A DNA stretch of 64,000 bases from Achromobacter insuavis (GCF_902859645.1 NZ_CADIJR010000004.1:114334-178333); one strand, 5' to 3'. Shown: positions 29,737 to 38,845, counted from the first letter of the stretch. The notes: generated from the letters alone by a model not told the origin. Program-made: numbers and translations.

Positions 29737-29766
29737 AATCTAGTGTCTGCCCTGGAACAATTTGAA
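29737..29766 (-). promoter_or_regulatory. Candidate porin promoter
   Basis: On the minus strand, TTCAAA (29766-29761) and TAGATT (29742-29737) are separated by 18 bases. Transcription would begin near 29730, giving a leader of about 97 bases. The match to the sigma-70 consensus is moderate. Confidence 0.35.
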
Positions 29767-30011
29767 GTAACCCGGATTTCGAAGAACTACTTTCCATGGG
29801 CGGGATAATGCCCGCCGCATGCCGCGCACGGTTCCGGAAGATGCGTATTAAGGCCTTGATATCAAATGTGAATTCTTGCTCACAATTCGTGTTTTCAGGA
29901 CTGCCGCGAGTCGCCGTGCCCGAGGGAAATCGACATCACATGTTGCGTGGGTGGCACAGTCGATGCGGCATAAACACGACAACGGCGGCGACGGCGAGCC
30001 CCGGACCGAGA

Positions 30012-30039
30012 GATAAAAAACCCCTTGGCGGGCAAGGGG
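30012..30039 (-). terminator. Rho-independent terminator of the DUF4148 gene
   Basis: CCCCTTG (30021-30027) and CAAGGGG (30033-30039) form a stem, followed on the minus strand by a run of six T residues. It is about 40 bases after the DUF4148 stop codon. Confidence 0.85.
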
Positions 30040-30074
30040 CTTTCCGATTCGGCGTCGTGGCGGACAGCCTCGGA

Positions 30075-30458
30075 TCAACGACCCTTGGGCGGGTAGTCCA
30101 GTTCACCGAAGGTGTATTCGCCGCGGGCCTTGGCCTGGGCCAGTTCTTCGCGTACCTGTTCGCGGGTCTTGCCGACCGTCTGCGTGGCGGCGGCGCGCGG
30201 CGGGTAGTCCAGCTCGCCGCTGGTGACCTGGCCGGCGGCCTTGGCGCTTTGCAGTTCCTGTTGGACCTGTTCGCGCGTCATGCCCGTCTGCTGGGCGATG
30301 GCGGGCGGATAGTCCAGTTCGCCGAACGTGACCTGGCCGGCGGCCTTGGCGGCCTGCAGTTCCTGCTGGACCTGTTCACGCGTCTTGCCATCGGCGTGGG
30401 CGGCGGACATGCCCGCCAGCGTTGCGGTAACCATGAGTGCGGTAGCTAGGGCTTTCAT
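30075..30458 (-). CDS. Exported DUF4148 protein with three tandem repeats
   Basis: This 127-residue protein has a signal peptide (ending AAHA) and then three near-identical units of about 29-33 residues: a G-(K/M)-TREQV-x-x-EL helix, an A-K-A-x-G turn and a GELDYPP tail. DUF4148 proteins usually have one or two such units and are abundant in Bordetella and Burkholderia; their function is unknown. The repeats are also visible at DNA level, which suggests recent duplication. It is divergent from a LysR regulator 382 bases away. Confidence 0.85.
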   Translation of the reverse strand: MKALATALMVTATLAGMSAAHADGKTREQVQQELQAAKAAGQVTFGELDYPPAIAQQTGMTREQVQQELQSAKAAGQVTSGELDYPPRAAATQTVGKTREQVREELAQAKARGEYTFGELDYPPKGR

Positions 30459-30840
30459 TGTGATGACTCCATCCTAAACCTGGCACACCGTCCGCCACCA
30501 GGGCGGCGGCGGCAATGTGACAATTCGATTGCTGGGATGCAGTATCTGGCGATCAGGCCCTAGTAAAAACCCTTATTTTGGTGAACATATTTGCATGTAC
30601 GGGACAATTGCAAAGCGTATCCCGCCGGAACGGGCTTCGCGCCGCGCAACAACGGGTCGCGTCCTATGGCGCAAGGCCACACGGGCATTCAGCCGCGCGC
30701 CAGCCTGGTAACGGAACGTATGTTTCCCATCTGACGGAATAGTCATTCATGTTGGCTAAATAGACATTTCCACTGGCGGGACAATATTTCCACTTATCAT
30801 ATGAACCTGCCAGAAATGGAATTTGGAGTTTGAGGGCACC
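30459..30840. other. Divergent intergenic region, DUF4148 gene / LysR gene
   Basis: This 382-base gap contains promoters for both divergent genes. Visible elements are an inverted repeat TTGCA/TGCAA (30591-30595 and 30609-30613), of the kind bound by LysR proteins, and a nine-base direct repeat ATTTCCACT at 30766-30774 and 30786-30794. No convincing gene lies in it. Confidence 0.5.
30766..30794. promoter_or_regulatory. Direct repeat upstream of the LysR gene
   Basis: ATTTCCACT occurs twice with exactly 20-base spacing, two helical turns, just before the LysR start. It could be an autoregulatory site. Evidence is spacing and position only. Confidence 0.35.
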
Positions 30841-31731
30841 ATGGATATTCAGCTTAACGACATCGCGCTTTTCGTCGAGGTCGCCAAGCGCAAGAACTTC
30901 AGCCACGCCGCCGAAGCCTTGAATATTCCAACGTCCACGCTCTCGCGGCGCGTCAGTGAACTTGAGCGCAGCGTCGGCATGCGCCTGCTGAACCGCAGCA
31001 CGCGCAAGATCGACCTGACCGAAGCCGGCGCCATCTATTTCGAGCGCTGCCGGCATATCGTCGAAGAAGCCCGCATCGCCCACGACCAGCTGCTGGACAT
31101 GGCGGTGCAGCCCAAGGGCCGCCTGCGCATCTCGCTGCCCACCAGCCTGGCGCAGCTGTTCCTTCCCGCCGTGATCCGCGAGTTCCGCGAACAGCACCCC
31201 GATATCGAATGTGATTTCGACCTGAGCATGCGGCCGATCGACCCGATCAGCAATCCGTTCGACCTGATCCTGCGCTTCGGGCAACAGCCCGATTCCAGCC
31301 TCATCTCGCGCAAGATCGTGCTGATGGCGCACCAGCTGTACGCCTCGCCCGACTATCTGGCGCGCCATGGCGAGCCGCGGGTGCCGGCGGACCTGAGCCA
31401 CCACGAGTGCCTGCGCCCGACGATGCGCGACGAGTCATCCTTCTGGATGCTGCATTCGGGTGACAAGGTGGAGCGCGTGCAGGTGTCGGGCCGGCTGTCG
31501 GCCAACAATGTCGGCATGCTGGGACGCCTGGCCGGACAGGGCCTGGGCATCACGCCGCTGCTGGTGTTCGATGCAATGGAGCGGGCCATCAAGCAGGCCG
31601 GCCTGGTGCGCGTGCTGCCCGACTGGAGCCTGACGCCCCTGCCCCTGTTCGCCCTGCTGCCGTCGCGCATGCTGCCGGCCAAGACCAAGGCCTTCCTGGA
31701 CTTCATCCAGCCGCGACTCTCGGATGCGTGA
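30841..31731 (+). CDS. LysR family transcriptional regulator
   Basis: This 296-residue regulator has the N-terminal winged helix-turn-helix (about 1-60; NFSHAAEALNIPTSTLSRRVSELE) and a periplasmic-binding-protein-like effector domain (about 90-290). It belongs to the CrgA/DsdC-like group by its RLLNRSTRKIDLTEAG linker. The divergent DUF4148 gene is a possible target; the effector is unknown. The gene is preceded by a GGAG about 13 bases upstream of the ATG. Confidence 0.9.
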   Translation: MDIQLNDIALFVEVAKRKNFSHAAEALNIPTSTLSRRVSELERSVGMRLLNRSTRKIDLTEAGAIYFERCRHIVEEARIAHDQLLDMAVQPKGRLRISLPTSLAQLFLPAVIREFREQHPDIECDFDLSMRPIDPISNPFDLILRFGQQPDSSLISRKIVLMAHQLYASPDYLARHGEPRVPADLSHHECLRPTMRDESSFWMLHSGDKVERVQVSGRLSANNVGMLGRLAGQGLGITPLLVFDAMERAIKQAGLVRVLPDWSLTPLPLFALLPSRMLPAKTKAFLDFIQPRLSDA

Positions 31732-31792
31732 CGCGGATGCGTAACGCAGACGCCTGAGGCGAAAGCCTGAAGCGTCCGCGCCCGCGCCGGCC

Positions 31793-32344
31793 TCAGACCG
31801 ACGCGCTATCGTATTGACAGACGGTATAGAGCGGCGTGCCGGTGGCCGCGATCTTGGTCGACCCGCCGAGTTCGGGCAGGTCGATGATGGCGGCGGCCTC
31901 GACCACGTTCGCGCCCAGGCGCTGCAGCAGCTTGATGGCCGCCAGCATCGTGCCGCCCGTGGCGATCAGGTCATCCACCAGCAGGACGCGCTGGCCGGTG
32001 CGCACGGAATCAGTGTGCATCTCGACGGCCGCGTTGCCGTATTCGAGCGAGTATTCCTCGGCCACGGTGCGGTACGGCAGCTTGCCCTTCTTGCGCACCG
32101 GCACGAAACCCAGGTTGAGTTCATAGGCCAGCACGCTGCCGATGATGAAGCCGCGCGCGTCCACGCCCGCCACCAGATCCAGGCGCTGGCGCATGTAGCG
32201 GTAGACGAAAAGGTCGATCAGCACCCGGAACGCACGCGGGTCCTGCAGCACTGGCGTGATGTCGCGAAAAATGACACCAGGTTGGGGCCAGTCAGGCACG
32301 CTGCGGATGGTGCGCCGGATGTACTCGGCGTTGTCGGTCTGCAT
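31793..32344 (-). CDS. apt: Adenine phosphoribosyltransferase
   Basis: This 183-residue enzyme salvages adenine to AMP with PRPP. The PRPP-binding motif [16 protein letters not shown], the flexible-loop segment [17 protein letters not shown] and the [12 protein letters not shown] block are typical. It lies 54 bases after cydC on the same strand and may be read from the cyd message, although a separate promoter is possible. Confidence 0.95.
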   Translation of the reverse strand: MQTDNAEYIRRTIRSVPDWPQPGVIFRDITPVLQDPRAFRVLIDLFVYRYMRQRLDLVAGVDARGFIIGSVLAYELNLGFVPVRKKGKLPYRTVAEEYSLEYGNAAVEMHTDSVRTGQRVLLVDDLIATGGTMLAAIKLLQRLGANVVEAAAIIDLPELGGSTKIAATGTPLYTVCQYDSASV

Positions 32345-32398
32345 GGAAGCTGGCCCTGGAGAATTGAAGCAAGGCGAACTATAACCGCGCAACCGCGC

Positions 32399-34096
32399 TT
32401 AAGCCAGGACCGCCACCGGTGTTGACATGTCATGCAACTGTCCGCCGCGCAAGGTGCAACAGCGGTCGACGGCGCCGGGCGGCAGAACGGCATGCGTGGC
32501 CAGCACGACGGTGCGTCCCCGCACCGCGTGTTCCAGGTCGGCAAAGAACGCCGCCTCGGCCGCCGCGTCCAGTCCGGCCGTCGGTTCATCCAGCACGATG
32601 ACGTCGGCCGGCGACAACAACGCCCGCGCCAGGCACAGGCGCCGCGCCTGCCCGGCGGACAGCAACGAGCCAGTTTCACCGGCCCAGGTATCCAGCCCGT
32701 CGGGCAAGCCGCGCACGAACTCCCCCAGGCGGGCGGCGTCCAGCGCGCGCCCCAGCTCGGCGTCGCCGGCCTGCGGATCGCCAATCAGCAGATTGGTGCG
32801 CAGGGTGCCGAGAAACACCGGCGCGTCCTGCGACAGCAACGCGATGCGCCGATGCCAGTCCGCCTGCGCACAGGCGCGGGCATCGACGCCGGCATAGCGC
32901 ACCTGGCCGGCCAGCGGATCCTCCAGGCGCAGCAGCAGATGCAGCAGCGTGGACTTGCCCGCGCCACTCTCTCCCAGGATGGCGACCCGTTCACCCGGCT
33001 CGACCCGCAGTTGCACGTTGCGCAGCAGCGGCGCCGGCGTCTCGCCGGCCCGCGCCGGATAGGCGAACGACACATCGACCAGTTCCAGCGCGCCGCGCGT
33101 CGGCAGCGGGCTAGGCGCGGCGGGGTCGCGCATGTCGGGCTCGCGCTGCGCCACGTCGCGGATGCGCGCGGCGGCCGACAGCGCCGACCCCATGCGCGAA
33201 GCGCCGCGCATGATCGGACCGGCCACCTCGAAGATGCCGATCACGGCCAGCAGCAGCCCCACCAGCAACGGCCCCTGCAGCGCGCCCGCTTCGTAACGCG
33301 CGAGGCCGAACCACAACAGCGCCAGCACCGACAGCCCGGCCGCCGCCTGCAGGAACCATTGCCCGCGCGCCGCGACCCGGGCCTGGCTGCCGCGCGCCCG
33401 CGCGCTGGCTTCGCACAATTGTTCGAAATGCGCCTGGGTCTGCGACTGCGCGTGCAGCGCGACCATATCGGCATGGCCATCGACCGCGTCGAGCACGGCG
33501 GCGCGCAGTCCGGCGGCGCTCTCCTGCGCGGCCTCGCCGGGCTTGCGCGCGGCGCGCAGCAGCCACAGTGGCACCACGGCACAAACCACCAGCAGCGCCA
33601 GGGCGAACACCAGGGCCGCGGCCGGCACCCAATACCCCAGCACCGCGGTCAACGCCGCGCCGGCCAGGATGGCCGTCGCCAGCGGCGCCAGCACGAACAG
33701 GAACACGGTATCGAGCGCGTCGACGTCGCCCGTCATGCGCGCCACCAGGTCGCCGCTGCGGTAACGCGCCAGCTGGCGCGGCGTCAGGCGGATCAGCGCC
33801 GTGAAGACCGCCGCACGCAGGTCGGCCAGCAGGCGCAGCGTGGCGGCATGCCCGACCACCCGGTCGGCATAACGCGACACGATGCGCAGGAACGACAGGC
33901 CCCGCACCAGCGCGGACGGCGCGAACAGGTTGAAGGCGCCGCCGGCGCCGGCCAATGCGGCGCCGGTCAGGAACCAGCCCGACACGCCCAGCAGGCCGAC
34001 GCCCGCGGCCACCGTCGCCAGCGCACAGAACAGCGCAAGCAACAGGCCGGCCTTGCGGCGTACGTACAGGGGCAGAAGCAGCAACAGGTTCTTCAT
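32399..34096 (-). CDS. cydC: Cysteine/glutathione ABC exporter subunit CydC
   Basis: This 565-residue half-transporter has six membrane helices (about 1-310) and an ATPase domain with Walker A GESGAGKST, a signature region LLSAGQARRLCLARAL and Walker B VIVLDEPTAGLD. CydC with CydD exports cysteine and glutathione to the periplasm and is needed to assemble cytochrome bd. It overlaps cydD by four bases. The modified C-loop (LSAGQ) is common in CydC. Confidence 0.94.
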   Translation of the reverse strand: MKNLLLLLPLYVRRKAGLLLALFCALATVAAGVGLLGVSGWFLTGAALAGAGGAFNLFAPSALVRGLSFLRIVSRYADRVVGHAATLRLLADLRAAVFTALIRLTPRQLARYRSGDLVARMTGDVDALDTVFLFVLAPLATAILAGAALTAVLGYWVPAAALVFALALLVVCAVVPLWLLRAARKPGEAAQESAAGLRAAVLDAVDGHADMVALHAQSQTQAHFEQLCEASARARGSQARVAARGQWFLQAAAGLSVLALLWFGLARYEAGALQGPLLVGLLLAVIGIFEVAGPIMRGASRMGSALSAAARIRDVAQREPDMRDPAAPSPLPTRGALELVDVSFAYPARAGETPAPLLRNVQLRVEPGERVAILGESGAGKSTLLHLLLRLEDPLAGQVRYAGVDARACAQADWHRRIALLSQDAPVFLGTLRTNLLIGDPQAGDAELGRALDAARLGEFVRGLPDGLDTWAGETGSLLSAGQARRLCLARALLSPADVIVLDEPTAGLDAAAEAAFFADLEHAVRGRTVVLATHAVLPPGAVDRCCTLRGGQLHDMSTPVAVLA

Positions 34097-35838
34097 GCGT
34101 CTTTCACTTTGGCATCGGCCACGCGCAGCACGCGCGCGAAACGCGCCGCCACCGCGGGCGAGTGGGTGGCGAGCAGCAGCGTGCGGCCCGCGGCGAATGC
34201 CAGGATCTCGTCCAGCACCCGCGCCTGCGTGGCCTCGTCCAGATGCGCCGTGGGCTCGTCCAGCAGGATCAGCCCGGGATCGCGCAGGAACAGGCGCGCC
34301 AGCGCGACGCGTTGCGCCTGGCCGCCCGACAGGCCATGGCCGCGGCTGCCCAGCGGCGTGTCCAGCCCTTGCGGCAACGCGGCGGCGAATTCGAGCACAC
34401 AGGCGCGGCGCGCCGCGTCATGCACCATGGCATCGGACGCATCGGGACGTCCCAGGCGGATGTTGTCCGCGATCGACCCGGCCAGCAGCTGCGGCTTCTG
34501 CCCGATCAGCGCCACGCGCGCGCGCAGGTCGGCCTCGCCCCACTGGCCCAGCGGCACGCCATCGAGACGGATGTCGCCGTCGCCCGGGCGCAGGCGCGCG
34601 ATGGCCTCGATCAGGGTGGACTTGCCGATGCCGCTCGGGCCCATCAAGGCCGCGTGCTCGCCCGGGGCCAGCGTCAACGCCGCCGCGGACAACACCGGCA
34701 CGGGCCGGCCAGGCGCCGTCATGGTCAAGCCCGTCACCGTCAACCCGGCGGCGCCCGATGCCAGCGCCATCGACGCATCCTGGCGCGGTTCGACGGCTTC
34801 CTCTTGCGGCAGGCCATCGAACAACGTGGCGATCTGCGACACCGCCGCCAGCGCCGTGGCGCGGTCGTGGTAGTGCGCGGCGAACTGGCGCAACGGCGCA
34901 TAGACCTCCGGCGCCATCAGCAGACAGAACAGGCCGGCCTGCAACGTGAACGGCGACCAGCGCAGGTCCAGGAACCCCAGGTAGCTCAGGCCGATGTAGA
35001 CGGCCACGCCCGCCACGCCCAGCGCGGCGAAGAATTCCAGCACCGCCGACGACAGGAAGGCGATCCGCAGCACGGACATGGTGCGCTGGCGCAGCGCATC
35101 GCTGGCGGCGGCGACGGAAGCCGCCTCGGCTTCGGCGCGGCCATACAGCTTCAGGGTGGAGAGGCCGCGCAGGCGGTCGGCGAAGAATCCCGACAGCCGC
35201 GCGAAGGCCCGCAGGTGACGCCGGCTGGCGCCTTGCGCGCCCCAGCCGACCAGCGCCATGAACAGCGGAATCAGCGGCGCAGTGATCAACAGCACCAGCC
35301 CCGCGATCACATCCACCGGCAACAGCAGCACGGCAAACGCCACCGGCAGCAGCGCCGCCGCGGCCATGGCCGGCAGGTATTTGGAGAAGAAGCCGTCGAG
35401 CGCCTCGACCTGGTCCACCAGCGCACTGGCGATTTCGCCCGAGGCCTGGCGGCGGCTCCAGTCGGGCCCCTTGCGCAGCAGGCGCGCGAACAGCGCCTGG
35501 CGCACGTGGCGCTTGATGCGCTCGGCGGCATCGGCCCCGGCGCGCTCGCCCGCCCACGTGATGCAGGCGCGCGCCAGCATCAACGCGGCGATGGCCAGGA
35601 TCTGGCCAAGCAGTTCCAGGCGCGGCGCCTGCCGCACGATGGCGGCGTCCAGCACGCTGGCCAGCAGCCAGGCCTGGACCACCAGCAACGCGCCCGACAC
35701 CAGCGGCGCCGCGCCCGCCAGGATGAGAGGCAGCCGGGCCGCCCCGGCCAGCGCCATCAGCCAGCGCGATTGCTCGCGCGGCGGCTTGCGCAGGGTGGCC
35801 GAGGGGTCATGCTCGAGGCTGCTGGCGCGGCCGCTCAC
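34093..35838 (-). CDS. cydD: Cysteine/glutathione ABC exporter subunit CydD
   Basis: This 581-residue half-transporter has an N-terminal membrane domain and an ATPase domain with Walker A GPSGIGKST, the canonical signature LSGGQAQRVALARL and Walker B LILLDEPTAHLD. It starts at a GTG that overlaps the stop of cydX by four bases, so its translation is probably coupled to cydX. It pairs with CydC downstream. Confidence 0.94.
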   Translation of the reverse strand: MSGRASSLEHDPSATLRKPPREQSRWLMALAGAARLPLILAGAAPLVSGALLVVQAWLLASVLDAAIVRQAPRLELLGQILAIAALMLARACITWAGERAGADAAERIKRHVRQALFARLLRKGPDWSRRQASGEIASALVDQVEALDGFFSKYLPAMAAAALLPVAFAVLLLPVDVIAGLVLLITAPLIPLFMALVGWGAQGASRRHLRAFARLSGFFADRLRGLSTLKLYGRAEAEAASVAAASDALRQRTMSVLRIAFLSSAVLEFFAALGVAGVAVYIGLSYLGFLDLRWSPFTLQAGLFCLLMAPEVYAPLRQFAAHYHDRATALAAVSQIATLFDGLPQEEAVEPRQDASMALASGAAGLTVTGLTMTAPGRPVPVLSAAALTLAPGEHAALMGPSGIGKSTLIEAIARLRPGDGDIRLDGVPLGQWGEADLRARVALIGQKPQLLAGSIADNIRLGRPDASDAMVHDAARRACVLEFAAALPQGLDTPLGSRGHGLSGGQAQRVALARLFLRDPGLILLDEPTAHLDEATQARVLDEILAFAAGRTLLLATHSPAVAARFARVLRVADAKVKDA

Positions 35839-35960
35839 TCGTCGTTACGGCTGGCGCGCGGGTCATGCGAGTGACCTTCGCGCAGCTCGAACCACATTGC
35901 ATTGAGGATGGCGAACGCACACGCCAATCCCAGACCGAGTACCCATGAGAAATACCACAT
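35835..35960 (-). CDS. cydX: Cytochrome bd small subunit CydX
   Basis: This 41-residue open reading frame begins MWYFSWVLGLGLACAFAIL, very close to the start of known CydX proteins (MWYF-W-LG...AC-F). One membrane helix (about residues 4-24) is followed by a short charged cytoplasmic tail. CydX binds CydA and stabilises the haem b595/d site of cytochrome bd. It lies 17 bases after cydB and its stop overlaps the cydD GTG (GTGA), exactly where CydX is expected. Because of its size it is easily missed in annotation. Confidence 0.93.
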   Translation of the reverse strand: MWYFSWVLGLGLACAFAILNAMWFELREGHSHDPRASRNDE

Positions 35961-35977
35961 GGTGAAGGCTCCTTAGA

Positions 35978-37129
35978 TCAGTACGAGTTGGGCGTGTCGC
36001 CCACGGATTCGTGCGTCACCTTGCCGCGCATGACGCGGTACACCCAGGCGGTGTAGAGCGTGACGATCGGCAGGAAGATGACCACGGCGATCACCATGAT
36101 CCACAGGGTCATGTGGCTGGACGAGGCGTCCCAGACCGTCAGGCCGGCCTTGGGGTTGGTCGACGACGGCATCAGGAACGGGAACAGCGAGAAGCCGACC
36201 GTCAGGATGACGCCGGCGATCGACACCGCCGACGCCAGGAACGACAGCACGTTGGCGCGCAGCGTCAACAACAGCAGCACCAGCACGGCGCCCGCCACGC
36301 CCAGCGCGGGCGCGATCCACATCAGCGGCCACTTGGCGTAGTTGGCCATCCAGGCGCCGGCCTGCACCGCGACCGTCTTGAGCATGGGATCCGACGGTCC
36401 CTGCATGTCGACGGCGCTGGTGATGGCGTGACCGCCAAGCGCCTTCACCCAGAACCCGCCCGCGACGAACAGCACCAGCGTCAACAGCGCCAACAGACGC
36501 CCCCAGTTGCGGGCCCGCGACGAGATCGGATCCTCGGTGCGCCAGGCCAGCAGCACCGCGCCATGCATCGCCAGCATCACCACGCTCAGCACGCCGCACA
36601 GCAGCGCGAACGGCGTGAACAGCTGGTAGAAGTGGCCCTGGTACACCATGCGCAGCGCGTTCTCGTCGAACGTGAACGGCACGCCGAGGATGATGTTGCC
36701 CACGGCCACGCCGAACACCAGCGAGGCCACCACGCCCGAGAAGCACAGCACGCCGTCCCAGCTGTTGCGCCAGCGCGTGCCTTCCATCTTGCTGCGGTAC
36801 TTGAAGCCGACCGGACGCAGGATCAGCGCGATCAGCGCCAGCATCATCGCCAGGTAGAAGCCCGAGAACGACGCGGCATACAACAGCGGCCAGGCGGCGA
36901 AAATGGCGCCGCCCGCGGTGATCAGCCACACCTGGTTGCCTTCCCACACGGGGCCGACCACATTGATCACCACGCGGCGTTCGGCGTCGGTCTTGGCGAC
37001 CACCGGCAGCAGCGCGGCCACGCCCAGATCGAAGCCGTCCATGACGGCAAAGCCGATCAGCAGCGCACCCAGCAGCACCCACCAGACCACCCGCAAGGTG
37101 GCGTAGTCAAAAGGAATAAGGGTATCCAT
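35978..37129 (-). CDS. cydB: Cytochrome bd ubiquinol oxidase subunit II
   Basis: This 383-residue inner-membrane protein has about nine hydrophobic segments, the N-terminal WWVLLGALLIGFAVMDGFDLG signature and GNQVWLITAGGAIFAAWP, all typical of CydB. With CydA it forms the oxygen-reducing bd oxidase. It starts 12 bases after cydA. In some relatives bd-type CydB belongs to the cyanide-insensitive branch (CioB); the presence of CydX and CydDC and the CydA length argue for the E. coli-like type here. Confidence 0.95.
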   Translation of the reverse strand: MDTLIPFDYATLRVVWWVLLGALLIGFAVMDGFDLGVAALLPVVAKTDAERRVVINVVGPVWEGNQVWLITAGGAIFAAWPLLYAASFSGFYLAMMLALIALILRPVGFKYRSKMEGTRWRNSWDGVLCFSGVVASLVFGVAVGNIILGVPFTFDENALRMVYQGHFYQLFTPFALLCGVLSVVMLAMHGAVLLAWRTEDPISSRARNWGRLLALLTLVLFVAGGFWVKALGGHAITSAVDMQGPSDPMLKTVAVQAGAWMANYAKWPLMWIAPALGVAGAVLVLLLLTLRANVLSFLASAVSIAGVILTVGFSLFPFLMPSSTNPKAGLTVWDASSSHMTLWIMVIAVVIFLPIVTLYTAWVYRVMRGKVTHESVGDTPNSY

Positions 37130-37141
37130 GGCTTCTCTCCC

Positions 37142-38716
37142 TTAAGCGCGCACGGCGGCGTGGACGGGATCGGCGGCGGCGCTGGCCGGGGCCGGCGCGT
37201 CGGACTTCGGGCCCTTGCGCACGGCGTGCAGCATGACCTTGACGCCAATGATCAACAGCGCGGTGTACAGCACCAGGAAGATCGTCAGGCTGATGGCCAG
37301 GTCGGCGATGGTCAGGCCGGACGCCGCGTAGTACGTCGGCAGCACGCCTTCGATCACCCACGGCTGGCGGCCATACTCGGCCACGAACCAGCCGCTCTCG
37401 ATGGCGATCCAGGGCATCGGCAGGCTCCACAGCGCCACCTTCAGCAGGCCGCGACGGCTGTCGAGGCGGCCGCGCGAGGCCAGCCAGAACGCCACGCCGA
37501 AGAACAGGATCAGGTACATGCCCACGGCCACCATGACGCGGAACGCCCAGAACAGCGGCGCCACGTTCGGCACGGTATCCACCGCGGCCTTCTTGATGTC
37601 TTCCTCGGTGACCTTGCTCATGTCGGTCTGGTAGCGCTTGACCAGCAGCGCGTAGCCGAGATCGGGCCAGGTGCGGTCGAACACCATGCGCGCATCGACA
37701 TCCTTGGGATTGGCGCGGATCTTCTGCAGGGCGTCGTACGCCACCATGCCGTCGCGGATGCGGTTTTCGGCGCGCAGGATCAGGTCGTTGATGCCCAGCA
37801 GCGGCGTCGTCAGCGAACGCGTGCCGATGAGGCCCATGACGTAGGGAATCTCGATGGCGAAGTCGTTCTTGCGTTCGGCCTGGTTGGGCAGCGCGATCAG
37901 GTTGAAGGACGCGGGCGCCGGCTCGGTGTGCCACATGGATTCCATGGCCGCGATCTTCATCTTCTGGTGTTCGGTGGTGAGATAACCGCTTTCGTCACCC
38001 AGCACGACGACCGACAGCGCCGACGCCAGGCCGAAGCTGGCGGCGACCGCCATCGAGCGCTTGGCCAGGTCGGTGTGGCGGCCCTTGAGCAGGTACCAGG
38101 CGCTGATCGACATGACGAACATGGCGCCGGCCACGTAGCCCGCGCTGACCGTATGCACGAACTTGGCCTGCGCCACCGGGTTGAAGATCACCGCGGCGAA
38201 GTCGGTCATTTCCATGCGCATGGTGTCGGGGTTGAACACCGCGCCCACCGGGTTCTGCATCCAGCCGTTGGCGATCAGGATCCACAGCGCCGAGAAGTTG
38301 GTGCCGAACGCCACCAGCCAGGTCACCACCAGGTGGCTGACCTTGGACATGCGGTTCCAGCCGAAGAAGAACAGGCCGACGAAGGTGGCTTCCAGGAAGA
38401 AGGCCATCAGCCCTTCGAGCGCCAGCGGCGCGCCGAAGATGTCGCCCACGTAGTGGCTGTAGTACGACCAGTTCATGCCGAACTGGAACTCCATGACCAC
38501 GCCCGTGGCCACGCCCAGCGCGAAGTTGATGCCGAACAGGGTGCCCCAGAACATCGTCATCCGCTTCCAGATGGGGCGGCCAGTCATGACGTACACGCTT
38601 TCCATGATGGCCAGGATGAACGACAGGCCGAGCGTGAGAGGGACGAAGAGGAAGTGGTACAGCGCGGTCGCGGCAAACTGGAATCGCGACAGGTTGACGA
38701 CGTCGAGATCAATCAT
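37142..38716 (-). CDS. cydA: Cytochrome bd ubiquinol oxidase subunit I
   Basis: This 524-residue subunit carries the three haems. Ligand candidates are H21 (ATALYHFLF; b595), the histidine in KFVHTVSAGY (b558) and a methionine in the later membrane helices. The quinol-binding Q-loop is long (it includes GTRSLTTPLLGINDLILRAENRIRDG), so this is the L-type like E. coli CydA and unlike the short-loop Cio enzymes. GWFVAEYGRQPW is conserved. I set the start at 38716, which gives the family start MIDLDVVNLSRFQFA; a longer start is not supported. Confidence 0.96.
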   Translation of the reverse strand: MIDLDVVNLSRFQFAATALYHFLFVPLTLGLSFILAIMESVYVMTGRPIWKRMTMFWGTLFGINFALGVATGVVMEFQFGMNWSYYSHYVGDIFGAPLALEGLMAFFLEATFVGLFFFGWNRMSKVSHLVVTWLVAFGTNFSALWILIANGWMQNPVGAVFNPDTMRMEMTDFAAVIFNPVAQAKFVHTVSAGYVAGAMFVMSISAWYLLKGRHTDLAKRSMAVAASFGLASALSVVVLGDESGYLTTEHQKMKIAAMESMWHTEPAPASFNLIALPNQAERKNDFAIEIPYVMGLIGTRSLTTPLLGINDLILRAENRIRDGMVAYDALQKIRANPKDVDARMVFDRTWPDLGYALLVKRYQTDMSKVTEEDIKKAAVDTVPNVAPLFWAFRVMVAVGMYLILFFGVAFWLASRGRLDSRRGLLKVALWSLPMPWIAIESGWFVAEYGRQPWVIEGVLPTYYAASGLTIADLAISLTIFLVLYTALLIIGVKVMLHAVRKGPKSDAPAPASAAADPVHAAVRA

Positions 38717-38816
38717 TGGGGCGCTCCCATGCAGGTGAGTAGCCACAGCAACCGGCATGGTTCCCAGGCCGTCTCTCGCGCCATGATAAGGGCGTTGTAT
38801 ACAGCTTCATAGAGGT

Positions 38817-38825
38817 TTCCTGAAA
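38817..38825. promoter_or_regulatory. Possible GbsR half-site upstream of cydA
   Basis: TTCCTGAAA lies about 100 bases before the cydA start and repeats the right arm of the palindrome found upstream of the neighbouring regulator gene. Only a half-site is present, so this is a tentative link. Confidence 0.3.
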
Positions 38826-38845
38826 AAATCGGGGCGGATCAGCGA

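Larger units (their letters stand above)
29634..30074. other. Intergenic region between the porin and DUF4148 genes
   Basis: This 441-base gap holds the porin promoter candidate near 29737-29766, two adjacent palindromic sequences at 29857-29885, and the terminator of the DUF4148 gene at 30012-30039. It is less GC-rich in the middle than its surroundings. I see no credible coding sequence in it. Confidence 0.6.

Noticed and set aside
29857-29866. TTGATATCAA as an FNR box
   Set aside because: The FNR consensus needs four bases between the half-sites; here there are none. Kept only as an unexplained palindrome.
29868-29885. TGTGA-N8-TCACA as a CRP/Vfr site
   Set aside because: The consensus spacing is six bases, not eight.
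36011-38812. A 933-codon plus-strand frame opposite cydA and cydB
   Set aside because: Its composition is dominated by His, Gln and Arg, as expected for the complement of membrane-protein codons, and it has no family likeness.
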